Shown here: in pieces, positions 38,901 through 50,723 of the stretch
Layout of the letters: each line of letters opens with the position of its first letter
Position numbering within the stretch: position 1 is the first letter of the stretch
Source: Liolophura sinensis
Taxonomy: Eukaryota > Mollusca > Polyplacophora > Chitonida > Chitonidae
Length of the DNA: 64,000 nt
NCBI RefSeq assembly: GCF_032854445.1
Contig: NC_088300.1
Location: 33,711,608-33,775,607, forward strand
Reading direction: 5' to 3'
Translations under genes and position numbers: made by a program
The notes under the pieces: model-generated
What the model was told of the DNA's origin: nothing
Database searches by the model: none
What the model saw: the letters and a program-made list of their open reading frames with translations, nothing else

Positions 38901-40852
38901 AGAGCCCACAGACAACAATTTGGATCATGCGTTAACTTTTAATCTACAAAATATTGCCGGGTAATTTGTCAGACATTGCCACCAAGTGAACGCTTAGCAT
39001 ATAAGATTCGTCTTTACTTTGTTGTAAGATGAAAATGAAGATTTTAGCATTTTTCCTCAATCGTATTTTTTCCCTTCCCACACTCCAAATGACCATTTTC
39101 GAGCTGATGCAGACTACAGAGTGATACATAGTGGTTAACAAAAAACGCACAATGGTGGTTCGGTAGTGTAAATGGTGCCTAATAGCGAGAAGCGGGAGCC
39201 AAATCTGGAAGCTGACGGTGGGATCACAAAAGATTTCGTGACACAGACCACTGGAGGGACCCGACCTCCCGGAGATCAGAATGAGGCAAACAGAAAGCCC
39301 TGACAACCCATAGTGGTGTGGCTTAACACAGAAAAGGTCTTTAAAATTGGCTGTCAGGTATCCACAGGACAGTAGCCAGCAATACTTCTTCTCTGGCGAG
39401 ATACAGTACATGTGTGATCTAAACACAAATGTGTCCCAACTATTACATGGTGTGATGCCGATCTCTGAGCTACGGAGTAACAAATGACTTATTAACCTAT
39501 ATACTGGAGTACCCTCAAGATGTTATCTTTGTTAAACTGAGTATACACGACATAACCCCATCCGTCATCGGCATGGCCAAGCATAGTGATGGGTAAAAAA
39601 TTGCGCGGTGTGAGTAAGTGATACCGGACAATAAAATTCCACAACGTGTGTGGGTACTGGAGTTAACGAGTGCTCCATTATTTGCGCTAGTTTCTGTGAA
39701 TCTGCTACTGTTGTGACTGTCCACAGTACTGAGTGTAACAGTCAGTGCAATGGTTCACTAATAATTAAGTTGTTTGTTTTGGTTGGTGCTTAAAGCTTTC
39801 AAAACTCATCTTTGTTGCTAAAAAGCCTTGTAAAGAAGTCAATACGGGCAATAAGGAAATGGAAACATAATGGCCCTGCATGTGCAAAAATTCTTCGTGT
39901 CGCTACAAACCGGGCACAATTTTATCATTCTTCACCTGGGATGCTTTTTCGTCACATTTTTACAACTTAGACGAACCATCACCAGTGGCATTATTGCTGC
40001 TGTAGAGATAACTGCCTGGCTGACCGGGTCACACAAAGCTTCATTAATGTTGGATTTCCAAAAATTTAAGTGTGCCGGATAATATTTGTTTACATAATAT
40101 AATAGAATCTTACACACTTTGGCTCATGCCGTTACTTTTTTTCATCATTTAAGATGTTTCTCACAGGTGACATGCACAGAAAGAAAATATCATTTTAAAT
40201 CTTACGTTATTTTTATTCATCTGTTGCAAAAACACGTGGACATATTTATGTTGTTGAATATTTAATGCTAGTGTATGGCCATTTGCAATATTGTAGACTC
40301 CATCACTAGAAGTAACTCCAGAGCTGTTGCAACGGTTTGATAGTTGACAAATAGTCGCATTTGTCAAATAAAACTCGGACATTTCCCAGTATGCCCTTTA
40401 AGGCATTTCTGTTAGATGCGTATTAGAAATGAATTTAATTGCCTCAGATAAGTGATGAAAGTCAGTAATATCAAAAATTATTAAATGAACAGACTGCATA
40501 TATCAAGGTGTTTAAAACAACATCCAGCCACATTTGATGTTTAAAACACTATAATGTTGTTGTGCTTGTCACAATTAAATCGCCAAAAAAATCTCCAAAG
40601 AGTTTTTCGTGACTGGAAGATTAATAGACCACAAAACTTCATATATCTTTATCTTTGGGAAATGACATCAATGTTGTCTTTTTTTTTTTCAAATACATAT
40701 AGGTGAAGGGGGAATATCGGTTCTTTCACGGAATAGCATAATATTGCTGGCCAGCCCAAATTGGTAGTAACGCTTTACTTGGATATAATCCATGTGCATG
40801 GCGTGATCAATGAGAGCAGATATATTACACAGTAAATCTCACACTGACTTTA
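35941..40852 (+). repeat. Complex repeat long unit B' (duplicate of B)
   Basis: 4912 bp, a copy of unit B at an offset of about 9.74 kb but without its SINE. B-type markers are present at about 37190 (no CCCTGACAGCTCACA block), 38722 (CCTACTTTTCACAGCAAC) and 39334 (CTTTAAAATTGGCTG), and the post-R2 segment (about 40130-40500) is retained. At about 38155 it has the A-type TTATTCCGAATATCAGG instead of the B text, a sign of mosaic ancestry or of a private change in B. The next P (40853) has lost CAAAGCAGTTAT. Confidence 0.9.
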
Positions 40853-42067
40853 TTCTGATATTCATGGATTCAATAGGATTGTTTTCTTCCATGGCCAAAA
40901 GTTGCGCGAGATGGATATCACGCCATTAATCATCGACAGGATCGAGGAAAGCCATGTATGTGTGAAAAACTGCCACATGGATTCTGCAAATGAAGGTTTG
41001 TGTTATTGACAAAATGCGAGAAAATTAGAGGGAGATTTTGTAGAGATGATCTCCCTTGCATGACAGATGTAGTGACAAATGTACATTCTGTTGATTGCAG
41101 TGATAGACGGTTGGATGGAAGAAGTGATAGATTGAATGACTGATTGGGTGTGGAATATATAGAGGATCTTGAACTGGTGGCCATGTACCAGGATATTTTT
41201 TGCAGACTGCAAAAAAGGGCTTGAGGATTAAGGTGCTGAAATTTTTTTTCTTCTCAAACATTTGCAGATAATAAACAAATGTTACTAGAAATCGCATGGA
41301 TAACGATTTGCTAAAAGCCCCCTCTCAGATTCAGGCTCAGGCCTTTACTGGTTTTCATCATTTAAGATGTTTTTCACAGGTGTCATGCACAGAAAGAAAA
41401 TATCATTTCAAATCTTACGTTGTTTTTTTTTCTGTTTGCATAAACACGTGGAGATATTAGTTTTGTTGAATATTTAATGCTAGTGTATGACCATTTGCAA
41501 TATTGTAGACTCCATCACTAGAAGTAACTCCAGAGCTGTTGCAACGGTGGGATAGTTGGCAAATAGTCGCATTTGTCAAATAAAACTCGGACATTTGCCA
41601 GTATGCCCTTTAAGGCCTTTCTGTTAGATGCATATTAGAAATGAATTTAACTGCCTCATATAAGTAATAAAAGTCAGTAATATCAAAAATTATGAAATAA
41701 GCAGACTGCATTTTTCAAGGTGTTTGAAACAACATCCAGCCACATTTGATGTTTAAAACACTATAAGGTTGCAGTGCTTGTCACAATTAAATCGCCAAAA
41801 ATATTTCCAAAAAGTTTTTCGTGACTGGAAGATTAATTTAGCACAAAACTTCATATATCTTCATCTTCGGCAAATGACATCAATCTTTTTTTTTTCAAAT
41901 ACATATAGGTGAAGTGGAAATATTGGTTCTTTCACGGAATAACATAATATTGCTGGCCAGCCCAAATTGGTAGTAACGTTTCACTTCGACATAATTCATG
42001 GGCATGGCGTGATCAGTGAGGGCAGATATATTACACAGTAAATCTCACTTGACTTTATTCTCAAAGC
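40853..42067 (+). repeat. Short deletion-derivative unit of the array
   Basis: Only 1215 bp between P landmarks. The P module is followed by two abrupt joins. Near 41190 the text jumps from CCATGTACCA to the TGCAGACTGCAAAAAAG segment, which normally lies several hundred bp downstream. Near 41325 it jumps from GCCCCCTCTC to the GGCTCAGGCC text near the end of R. All Q and most R sequence is thus missing. Confidence 0.8.
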
Positions 42068-42368
42068 AGTTATCTGATATTCATGGATTCAATCGGATTG
42101 TTTTCTTCCATGGCCAAAAGTTGCGGGAGATGGATATCACGCCATTAATCATCGACAGGATCGAGGAAAGCCATGTATGTGTGAAAAACTGCCACATGGA
42201 TTCTGCAAATGAAGGTTTGTGTTATTGACAAAATGCGAGAAAATTAGAGGGAGATGTGGTAGAGATGATCTCTCTTGGATGAGAGATGTAGTGACCATGT
42301 ATTATTAGGTTTTTTTGACTTGGAGATCCCGTTTAAAGGCGTTCAGAAGCACGAAGTAATTTAAGAAT

Positions 42369-42570
42369 ATGACGAGAGTTATTCATCCTCAGCCCAAGCG
42401 CAACACTTCTGCACAGGTCGAATTACACCTGTTTGCAACACTTTTCATAGGCTGATTATTATCAATCTTCTAACATGAGCTAATCAATTGGCTCTCAGCA
42501 CTGTAGATTAAAGATGGAAAACGAAATTAATCTCACCCCCTTTATCTCATGTCCGAAGTCATATTTAAGT
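42369..42570. repeat. Unit-specific insertion of about 200 bp in unit C
   Basis: Other units read straight from CGAAGTAATTTAGGAATAT to ATGTATATTCATACT (for example 26586-26618). Unit C has about 200 extra bp at that point, beginning GACGAGAGTTATTCATCC and ending TTTAAGTGATAA. I cannot assign it to a known element, and no clear terminal repeats are visible. Confidence 0.65.
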
Positions 42571-45210
42571 GATAAATGTATATTCATACTAATAGGAGAA
42601 AGAAACGTTATGGAATGTTAACCACGGGACGAGTTACTTTAAATACACATGTGCCTCTAATCCATAATTCATACTGTATTACTGACACTGAAAATACAAA
42701 CATTTGCTGATATCAGTGGACGTCCAGGTTCAATTATTCATCTGATATTTTCTTTACAAAAGACTTACTTTAGCAAATCATTTTTTTCCTCTTTGCAATG
42801 ACAACTTAAGATATGAGATATAAGATATAAGCGTATAAGATATTGCTCTTGTGACAAAATATATCAACGTATGTAATGTATGCATTATTTATTGATAAAA
42901 CAGTGAAAGGTGTTGCTCTATTTTTCAGCAACATACGGGTACAATGGACACAGACATCAACTCCTTGAATGCAGACTGCAAAAAAGAGCTTGAGGATTAA
43001 GGTGCTGAAATTTTCTTTAACGGGCATCTAATACATGAATATGCATTGGAACTATTTTCATTTATTTCTTCTCAAACATTTGCAGACAATAAACAAATGT
43101 TACTAGAAATGGCATGAATAACGATTTGCTAAAAGCGCCCTCGCCACCATAACTTCACAAAGTCACACAGTAGAAACAAAAAAGAGGCGGAAGGCTATAA
43201 TTTAGAACTGGCGTTGAATTTCAATCCAGAAAGTATCGCCGGTAATTATTGGTTACATGGTTACTCACTGATAGAATACGGAGTATGGTTGCATGGTTCC
43301 TCAGTTATAGGATACGGAGATATATTGTGTCAGCAACATTATTCTCTTTAAAGATTTCTGTACAAAATTTACTATTGGGGGCAGTGTTTTATAGCCAAAG
43401 TCAGACAGCCATGCATGCGCTTTTAGGCGTCTGGATTCGAGAATATACGTGTTCCTCATGTGACCACTATTGTCCAATGAAAAGCGGGGTATTTTGTCTG
43501 ATGCGGGATGATTTATCCTACAATGCCACTATTTAAACGCCTGAAATTTTAGCCGATTTACTCGGTATATTTTTCCCCTTCTCAGGTTTTAAATCAACGT
43601 TTTTTGACTTGATCCAGAATTTTAGAGTGGCAAAAGGTTTACAATGGTGATTCGTAATTACAAATGGTGCCTAACAGTTAAAGTCACATGTGAAACCTGC
43701 CAATAGGATCACGGAAGATTTCGTGACACTGACTAGAGACCAGACTGGGGCAATGGAGAGGCCCTGGCAGCTCACAGTGGGGTACCTTAACGCAAAGAAG
43801 GGGTCTCCATTCGGTTGGACCAACAGTGCTTGATTTCGGGCGGAATAAATTATATATGTGATGTAACTACCAATGTTTCCCAGTGGTAGTGATAATACAT
43901 GACTTATTACCGTATAATTGGCTGTTGTGTCTTTAGCTAAGATATCATCTTCGTGAAGTGCATATAACACGACATAGTCCTATCCGTCATCGATATAATC
44001 AATTGTAGACGCGGGTATACAGTTATCAGTCGTGCACAGTGGTAGTAAGAGGTACAAGGCTATGCTATTACATCGACAGTGTGAGCATTGGGATAAACCA
44101 GCTTTCTCTTATTTCCCGTACAAGTAGTGACTCTATTATTCTTTTGACTTTGATTGTCGACATTATAGAACATAACATTCATTACTTGATACTGATAATT
44201 TACTTATTTCTTTTCATTGGTGTTTAATGCTGTCAAGAGGCATTTTGTTACTAAATAGCGACGTAAGTTAACATGACGTCCTTCTGTGTTATATATTTTG
44301 TAATATGCCCAAAGTAACAAAAGCACCAGATCTCTAAAATGACACGTGAATGTTTTTGAAAGCGTTAAGATTACCTTTCTTGACGGTAGCTGACATGATA
44401 TTTTGAAATGTCACACGTGCTACCTTTCTGTCACACGTTGACATCACTACAAGCCAGACATACTTATAGCATTTGCCACCTCGGTTCTTTTTTCATCACC
44501 TAGATGGACAGCCAAGGCGTTATTGCTACTGTAGAGATAACTGCCAGGCCGATTGAACCACTCCAGCTCCAGACTTTCCCAGAATAGCTTCATGAAAGTT
44601 GGATTGATCCAAGCAAGTTTCCAAAGACTTATTTCTGCCAGAAAATATTTGCTCACGTAATATAATGAAATCTTACAAAGAAAAGCTTAGGCCATCATTT
44701 TTTTAATAAGTAATCTACTGCAGAACGTTAGCGTACTGGGAACGGAAATGCTATTCCGAATATCAGGTTCTTTTTTCTTGTGCTCGCACAGGCTTGAGAA
44801 GATGTTAATATTATTAACGGTGTATTGTCAGTATACGATCATTTCCACTACAGACTACAATATGGAGAGTAAAACCAGAGCAGTAACAGTAGAATCGTAG
44901 TTGACAAGTGGTCAGACGTGTCCAGGGAAATTCCTGGAAATTTTGATATTTTACCTCATTATCTGTCGGGTGCATATTAGAAATAAATTAAATTCATTCT
45001 CATAAGTACCTGGGAAAGTTGAAGGTCGGTGTGACCAAAAGAGCAAATCGATGGAGTCTCTGACGTACTTCTTTTAAAGCAGTTTGTTGAAAAATTTACC
45101 CATATATATTGTATGTATTTAAATCGAGGTATCGAAGCCCAGCTAATGCCCATTCCTGAATGGTTTTCAATTTTTGTTGAATTCTTTTCTTGAATTTCAG
45201 TGACAGAAAT

Positions 45211-45381
45211 TTATTTATTTATTCATGTATTTGATTGGTGTTTTACGTCGTACTCAAGAATATTTCACTTATACGAAGGCGGCCAGCATTATGGTGGGAG
45301 ATAACCGCGCCTAGCCTGGTGGAAACCCACGACCATCCGCAGGCTGCTGGCAGGGCTTCTCACGTAAGGCCGCAGAGGCAT
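45211..45381 (-). mobile_element. SINE family 1, head-less copy, in unit C
   Basis: Minus orientation: TTTATTTATTCATG tail complement, GATTGGTGTTTTACGTCG, CAGCATTATGGTGGGAG, then CGCAGAGGCATGAAC, where it stops just short of the tRNA-like head. A clean target duplication is not evident. An open frame at 45235-45438 is SINE sequence. Confidence 0.8.
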
Positions 45382-45605
45382 GAACAAAGTCATATAAACA
45401 TATTGATTAAAAATACACCAAACTTGAATTACTTTTAATCTTTCAATTTTTAGGAAGGAGAATTTTGTGTAATTTTAAACCATAAAAAAGGTAACTTTTG
45501 AAATTTGGCATTTCTTGGCAAAGGATAAAAAGTACTTTACCAGCAATGTTTTTTTACAGCAACTCAATTGTCTCACAAACGCTTTTATTTGGTGCTTGAT
45601 TCGTT

Positions 45606-45930
45606 AGGGCTTTGTATCACTTTGAACATTTTATCAATCATTTCCTTATATATTTCGATTAGTTTTTATTGTCGTTCAATGCTCGATGATATACAACCCG
45701 TTGTTACCAAGCAAATCTTAAGCGTTTCCATATGTGGCCAGCAGAGTTTCAAAACGAGCAAAACAAGAAAAATTGCTGTGTCAAAATGGTGAAGGATATG
45801 TGGCCTTTCAATCTTTCGTGGACGGCTCCGTCTTTTCTTAAGTTCAGCAATTGTTCGTTAATATTTCCATAAAGGCGTTTTTTTAGAAACGCATCATTTT
45901 GTTATTTATCCTTTTATATTGGTTAGAGAT
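45606..45930. other. Unassigned DNA between the array and the SINE/LTR insertion
   Basis: Sequence similar to the array ends near 45605. The rest has no recognised module. An open frame at 45568-45792 begins in array sequence and has no motif. Confidence 0.35.
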
Positions 45931-45943
45931 GGCGGCCTCCTTG

Positions 45944-46943
45944 TGTTATGTATGACTATTTAACGTCTTCATGTGCTGTTAGTCTGCGGACCTTTGTGAA
46001 AGCATAACAGGCCCTGTTATATATGTACAGCGCGGACCTGGCCGAAAGCACCTTGTTCAATGCTCTGTTTATTTAACTGGATGTTCATTGGCTGTTAATT
46101 CTGTGTCTAAGAATAGTTGAATCCACCTGGCACGTATATAAGCCGTGTTTTCTGTGCAGAGTGGAGGTATTTTTTGTTGCATCCACTGGGAGCCAGGAGA
46201 GTGTGAGACGCTCTCGTATCGAGTCCATTATATTGATATGAGCTGGTGATGCCAGTTTCATTTGGGAGGACAGATTTTTATGCTGGCACCGTTTGTGTAC
46301 CACAGTAGTACTGATGTCTGGTTTATGTGAATTTCTGCGGAAGTCACGTTTATTGGTGTTCGGATCTTTATTATGATTATACAGTGTTGACTGTGTAATT
46401 TGTTTAACACGCTGACCTCACCTGACCGACAAGGTCGTCAAGGACTCTAAACTGAAGTTTTCAGTTTTGTAAAGGACGTTCGTTCTGCCACAAGGTGACA
46501 TTACTCTACGTCTCTGAACGGCTCGTTTGTGAGTTTCTGTGGGAAACTGTTCTAAAGTGGATTATACCTCCATGCCTGTATTTACCCTGTGTTGTGCTCT
46601 GCGGGTGTGACGTCATTCAAAGGCTTGACTGTTCCAGTTCTGTGTAACCTGTGTACTGTGTTCGCGTTCGCTAACCTAGCGAAGTACCTGTCTGGGACAA
46701 TTTGTGACTTGTGTGTTTATCCCATGGTCTTTACGTTGGATTTCCTGGAATACATTCCTTGGGATGCAAAGGTGAACTGGAAACTTGTAAAGACCGGTAA
46801 TACTGATGTGTATGTTTTTTATGTTGTTGTTGTTGATCTGTCTGTAAAACTGTACGTCTCATTTTATATATATAAAGCATTGTTTACATTGTAATATTGA
46901 GTCACTGAGTCTGTTTTCTGTTGCTGTTTTCTCTACCGTAACA
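45944..46943 (+). mobile_element. Solo LTR, 1000 bp, with 4-bp target duplication CTTG
   Basis: It starts TGTTATG and ends CCGTAACA, so the termini are the inverted TGTTA/TAACA pair usual for retroviral-type LTRs. CTTG flanks both ends (45940-45943 and 46944-46947). Inside are a TATATAA box at 46135-46141, with a probable transcript start shortly after, and a long T/G-rich downstream half. There is no gag or pol sequence beside it, and only one LTR is present, so it is what remains after LTR-LTR recombination. The TGTTA termini and short duplication would suit a Ty3/Gypsy-type element, but the family is inferred, not shown. A 101-codon open frame inside (46589-46894) has no motif, and I treat it as chance. 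Confidence 0.8.
46135..46141 (+). promoter_or_regulatory. Probable TATA box of the solo LTR
   Basis: TATATAA lies within GGCACGTATATAAGCCGTG, about 190 bp into the LTR, with ATTGG about 50 bp upstream. The arrangement resembles an LTR U3 promoter. Activity is not shown. Confidence 0.45.
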
Positions 46944-47134
46944 CTTGGCTCATTTGGTTAGCGCGCCAGCGCAGCGTAATGATCCAGGGGCTGTGAGTTC
47001 AAGTCCAGCTCATACTAGCTTCCTCTCCGGCCGTACGTGGGAAGGTCTGTCAGCAACCCGCGGATGGGCGTGGGTTTCCCCCGGGCTGTGCCCGGTTTCC
47101 CACCATAATGCTGGCATAATGCTGGTCGTATAAG

Positions 47135-47821
47135 AAATAGATACACTGGGGAAATTGTTAATAAACAACATATTATTTGTGATGGAAGGTAACTGGCGCG
47201 GAAGGCCACCAGAGAGCACCGTCGATCCACTTATTGCTTCCAATGCCCAAATAAAGCGAAAGCAGGGAATAAAAATTGTCTGCCCAAGAATGGTACAAAA
47301 AAAAACCCAATGCTCTCTGAAATGGAGTAAATCTTTAACAACTCTATGTGATGCCACACGTACTCCTTCACTCAAAGAAAACACCAATTACCCAGTGCAA
47401 TCCGCGGAACTTATTACGGAACGAAAAATCAACAATAAGTTGTCCATATGCCCGAGAACTGTTTCAAAATTGGCACATGTCCCATGGTATAAGGGTGCCA
47501 GAAGGGGAATGAGGTGGCTTTGGTTCAACTCAGCTCGGCCAAATATTGTCGTTCTTACGTTGCCTGTGTTAATGGATAATACTACCTGTGAGATACAGAT
47601 AAGAAAGATGGACCAACAGATGCCCGGTCCTTCTTTCTTTGCATGTAGTACGAAGATGGTGAGACAGTATTCATTAGGGAACTAAGATAGACGCACACTA
47701 ACTGTTTTCATTTATACCAGTAAACTTGTTGCAATATTTAGACAATATATTCAATTTAAAATGGGCGATAGGATTAGTTATCATGGCTTTGTTTGTTGTA
47801 TTTAGCTGCCTTCTAACAAGA
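47135..47821. other. Unassigned region with a 167-codon open frame of unknown meaning
   Basis: An ATG-initiated frame runs from 47182 to 47685 on the plus strand (167 residues, basic in its N-terminal half, contains WYKGARRGMRWLWFNSARPN). It is one of the longest frames in the window, but I recognise no domain. The opposite strand is also largely open, so composition may explain it. There is no visible promoter or splice context. It could be a fragment of an unknown element. Confidence 0.2.
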
Positions 47822-48006
47822 ACTCCTGCTGGCTTCTCTCCGGCCGTAAGAACTTCCAGCAACCTGCAGATGGTCGTGGGTTTCCTCCGGGCTCCACCCG
47901 GTTTCCTCCCACCGTATTGCTGGCCGCTGTCGTATAAGTGAAACATGCATGTGTACGGCGTAAAACAGCAATCAAATAAATAAATAAATAAATAAATCTA
48001 ACAAGA
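47812..48006 (+). mobile_element. SINE family 1, head-less copy with 10-bp target duplication
   Basis: The element is 47822-47996, beginning ACTCCTGCTGGCTTCTCTCC and ending CGTAAAACAGCAATC plus (AAAT)n. TCTAACAAGA flanks it at 47812-47821 and 47997-48006. The duplication shows that it inserted in this truncated form. Confidence 0.9.
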
Positions 48007-48109
48007 TAAAAATATCAGCGGAAGAGATTACAGCATTCTACCATGTATGTCCTAATTTAATACATCACACATTGTTTTCTCGAAAACCTTTCACCGCCTA
48101 ATGGGGATA

Positions 48110-48540
48110 ATTTTCGCAATGAGCGAGTTTCGCAATGCCGTTACTACAGATGCATTGTTCAGTGGCGTTCACCTTTGCTCCTGGAGTTTCGAAATCATCA
48201 GTTTTTGCCCGCTGGATTTCACTCAGTATGCATTTGACACGAACTTTACCCAAATAAATCGCATAACTTCTGTGCACAAATGCTGAGACTAAAGCAAATA
48301 TAAATCAAAACGCTTGCCGTGGATGTGTTATCGATAACGGTATTTTTATTTCCAGTTGTCGACAATTGCATGGCATCAGCCATTGTATTATGGCTTTTCC
48401 TTAAACACAGTGACACAGCTTGAAGAAGGGACGGTAAAGCGCTTTGTACTCCCCTTATGGAGTTTAATTTTACCAATCAGATGTTCAATTGCTATAGCAA
48501 CTGAATAGCTACTGTTGTAATTAATGCTGACACTTTAGAC
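48110..48540 (+). repeat. Diverged dispersed block X, copy 1
   Basis: It parallels 56470-56900: GCAATGCCGTT, CACCTTTGCTC, GAGTTTCGAAATCATC against GAGTTTCGAAGCCATC, TTTCCAGTTGTCGACAATTG against TTTCCAGTTGTCAACAGTTG, and CATCAGCCATTGTATTATGG against CACCAGCCATTGAATTATGG. Order and spacing are kept over about 430 bp, with many substitutions. Neither copy has a long open frame. Confidence 0.8.
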
Positions 48541-48689
48541 TTTATAATCCAGTGTTGAGGTACAAATGGAACACACGGAGCTGACCAATATCTGCTTATC
48601 GCCTTAATATATAGAAAATAGATAATAAGAACAGGCATAGGCGATACATTCGTTCTCCAAAGCGAGTCATGGGTTGTCGACGCTATGTA

Positions 48690-50723
48690 CATGTACCACC
48701 AGAGCTTGGTGTAATCGGAAGATTAGTTTAGTATGCGTGTGCATGTATCTGCATGATGGGCGAATGACATCAATCTTATCTTTTTTTGGGATGCGTGTAC
48801 GTGAAGGGGAAATATCAGTCCTATCAAACAAATATGATATTATTGGCTAGTCCAAATTGATGACACCTGCCTCATCCTTGACCTTTATATGCTTCATGTG
48901 CCTGACGTGATCAATGAAGCCAGACATATCACAGTGTAAATCTCACTTGAGTTAATTCTTGAAGCAGTTATCTGATATTCAGGGATTCAATGGGCTTTCT
49001 TTCCTTTGTGGGCAACTGTAGCGGGAGATGGATAGCACATCATTAATCATCGACGAAAAGGGATAACAGCGATGACACACATCAGTATGGCATGGAAAGT
49101 TAAAAAGTGCAGCGAGGATTCGAAAAAGGAAAGTGGTTTCACTGAAGGAAATGCTGGAGAAGGCGAGGTAGAGATACTTTTACTTTGAGGAATGATTAGA
49201 TGAAAGGACAAATGAGTGAATTACTCAACCGATACACTGATGAACAACAAACTGAATGAACCGGTTAATACACTGGTAAAGGCTAGATTACTTTATGATA
49301 AATTGAATTTCATTGACCTACCTGGTGTAGAATATACATTCATTATTACGAAATGAACCAATAAATGCACAACAAAACATTACACAATCCTCAGAACAGG
49401 GACAGTTACTTGTATTATCATCCATATTCCCCATTTTATTGCGCTGCGCATACATTTACAAAAATGTGCTGACAAAAATTGTTGCGCTGGTTTATCTGTT
49501 CACGCGGTATTCACTTATTAAAAAAATATCCAAGAAACACTTTTTTCACTTTTTAATGGTATGTGAGTCACGCTTCCAGACAGAATATATGTATATCAAG
49601 GTATAAGTATACATAATGCATTACATTCTGTGGTAAAACAGAGAAAGGTAATTTTTTTTATATATAAATGATTACATACATTGAACTGACATATCGTCTC
49701 TGTAAAAGCCCCTTGGAAAAAAAGGGCTTTGGGATTAAGGTGCTGAGATTTCGTTTTTTTTTCCGTTTTGTTGCTAACACTAGATCAAAAAATAATGTGC
49801 GGAAGATTTTAAACGACAAATAATACCTAAAAATTGTATCGAAGGTATTTTCATTTCCTGGCCATGGAAACGTTCTAAACAGTAAGAAAATGATAGCACA
49901 AAAGTACTGCCTTTGAAATGGATAAACTACCAATTTTTGTTTCCAAAAGTGTGACTGTGTGAACCATTATTCTACAAGGAAGAAATGACCTACCTGATTC
50001 ACATCGTCTCGGAAACGATGAAACATTGAACGGTGCCTATCATACTGGAGATACTGAGAATAGTCTACTGTCTAAAGGGGCAATGAGTAGTTGGCCTATC
50101 TCCTAAAATGCTGGGTGCAAAAAGAAGAATTCCGAGTAGCCAGTATTCAACACAGAACAACCGCATAAGATACGGACAGGGTGCATTAACTTCTTTTCCT
50201 CACCACCATTGTTCCAAGAGCCTTCGTCAGTTGAGTCGTGAACGTAACTAGAAAAATTGGCTTTACCTTTCAACCACGCAAATTACAGGTTTGATATCAA
50301 GATTTGCAACATTCTCAGAAAAGTTTGGATCACCGTTAATAGGTTTAAACCGAAAAGCCATTGTGCTTATGCTAAGTTCATATTACATATACACTTTAGT
50401 TAATCTCATGGACAAAAAAATTTGTGCGACTTCAAGGTCTATTAAACAAACGTCATCGACTACAACCTGCGCACACGTTTGTTTTCGTTCATTTTTCGCA
50501 TTTGTTTTCAACATCAGATTTTCCTCAAATGTACTTGAAAGATGTTGCTGAAAAATGGTAATGACATTTTGACCGCAAAGTTCAATTGTATCAAAATACG
50601 TCGACACCATACGCTGTTATTCAGCCATCTGCATTGAACTTAACGCTTTATCATCATCAATAAAGCCATTTCTTTCTGCTTGACTGAGGCATTTTATTTT
50701 GGTCATATCACGATCGCGATGCC

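Larger units (their letters stand above)
42068..45605 (+). repeat. Broken complex repeat unit C (P-Q1-R1)
   Basis: P lies at 42068, Q1 at about 43700 (GGATCACGGAAGATTTCGTG) and R1 at about 44510. Sequence then runs to about 45605, including a SINE at 45211-45381, and stops before Q2. There is an insertion of about 200 bp at 42369-42570 relative to other units and a small private duplication near 43250-43320 (GTTACTCACTGATAGAATAC, then GTTCCTCAGTTATAGGATAC). Divergence from units A to B' is clearly higher than theirs from each other. Confidence 0.8.
45931..47134 (+). mobile_element. SINE family 1 split by a solo LTR
   Basis: The SINE head begins at about 45931 (GGCGGCCTCCTTG), is interrupted at 45943, and resumes at 46944 (CTTGGCTCATTTGGTTAGCG), continuing with the B-box-like GAGTTCAAGTCC and the GGATGGGCGTGGGTTTCC body to about 47134. 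Removing 1000 bp plus one CTTG restores the expected head order (compare CCGTGGCTCAGTTGGTTAG at 16624). The 3' tail is truncated, and CATAATGCTGG is doubled at 47105-47125. Confidence 0.85.

Noticed and set aside
21604-40852. CRISPR array or other prokaryotic repeat system
   Set aside because: Units are kilobases long without short direct repeats and spacers, and the window is animal DNA.
46589-46894. A 101-codon frame that looks hydrophobic
   Set aside because: It lies wholly inside the solo LTR and has no motif, and T/G-rich sequence explains the hydrophobic residues.
47010-47387. A 125-codon minus-strand frame
   Set aside because: It starts beyond and runs into the SINE at 46944-47134, overlaps a longer plus-strand frame, and shows no domain.
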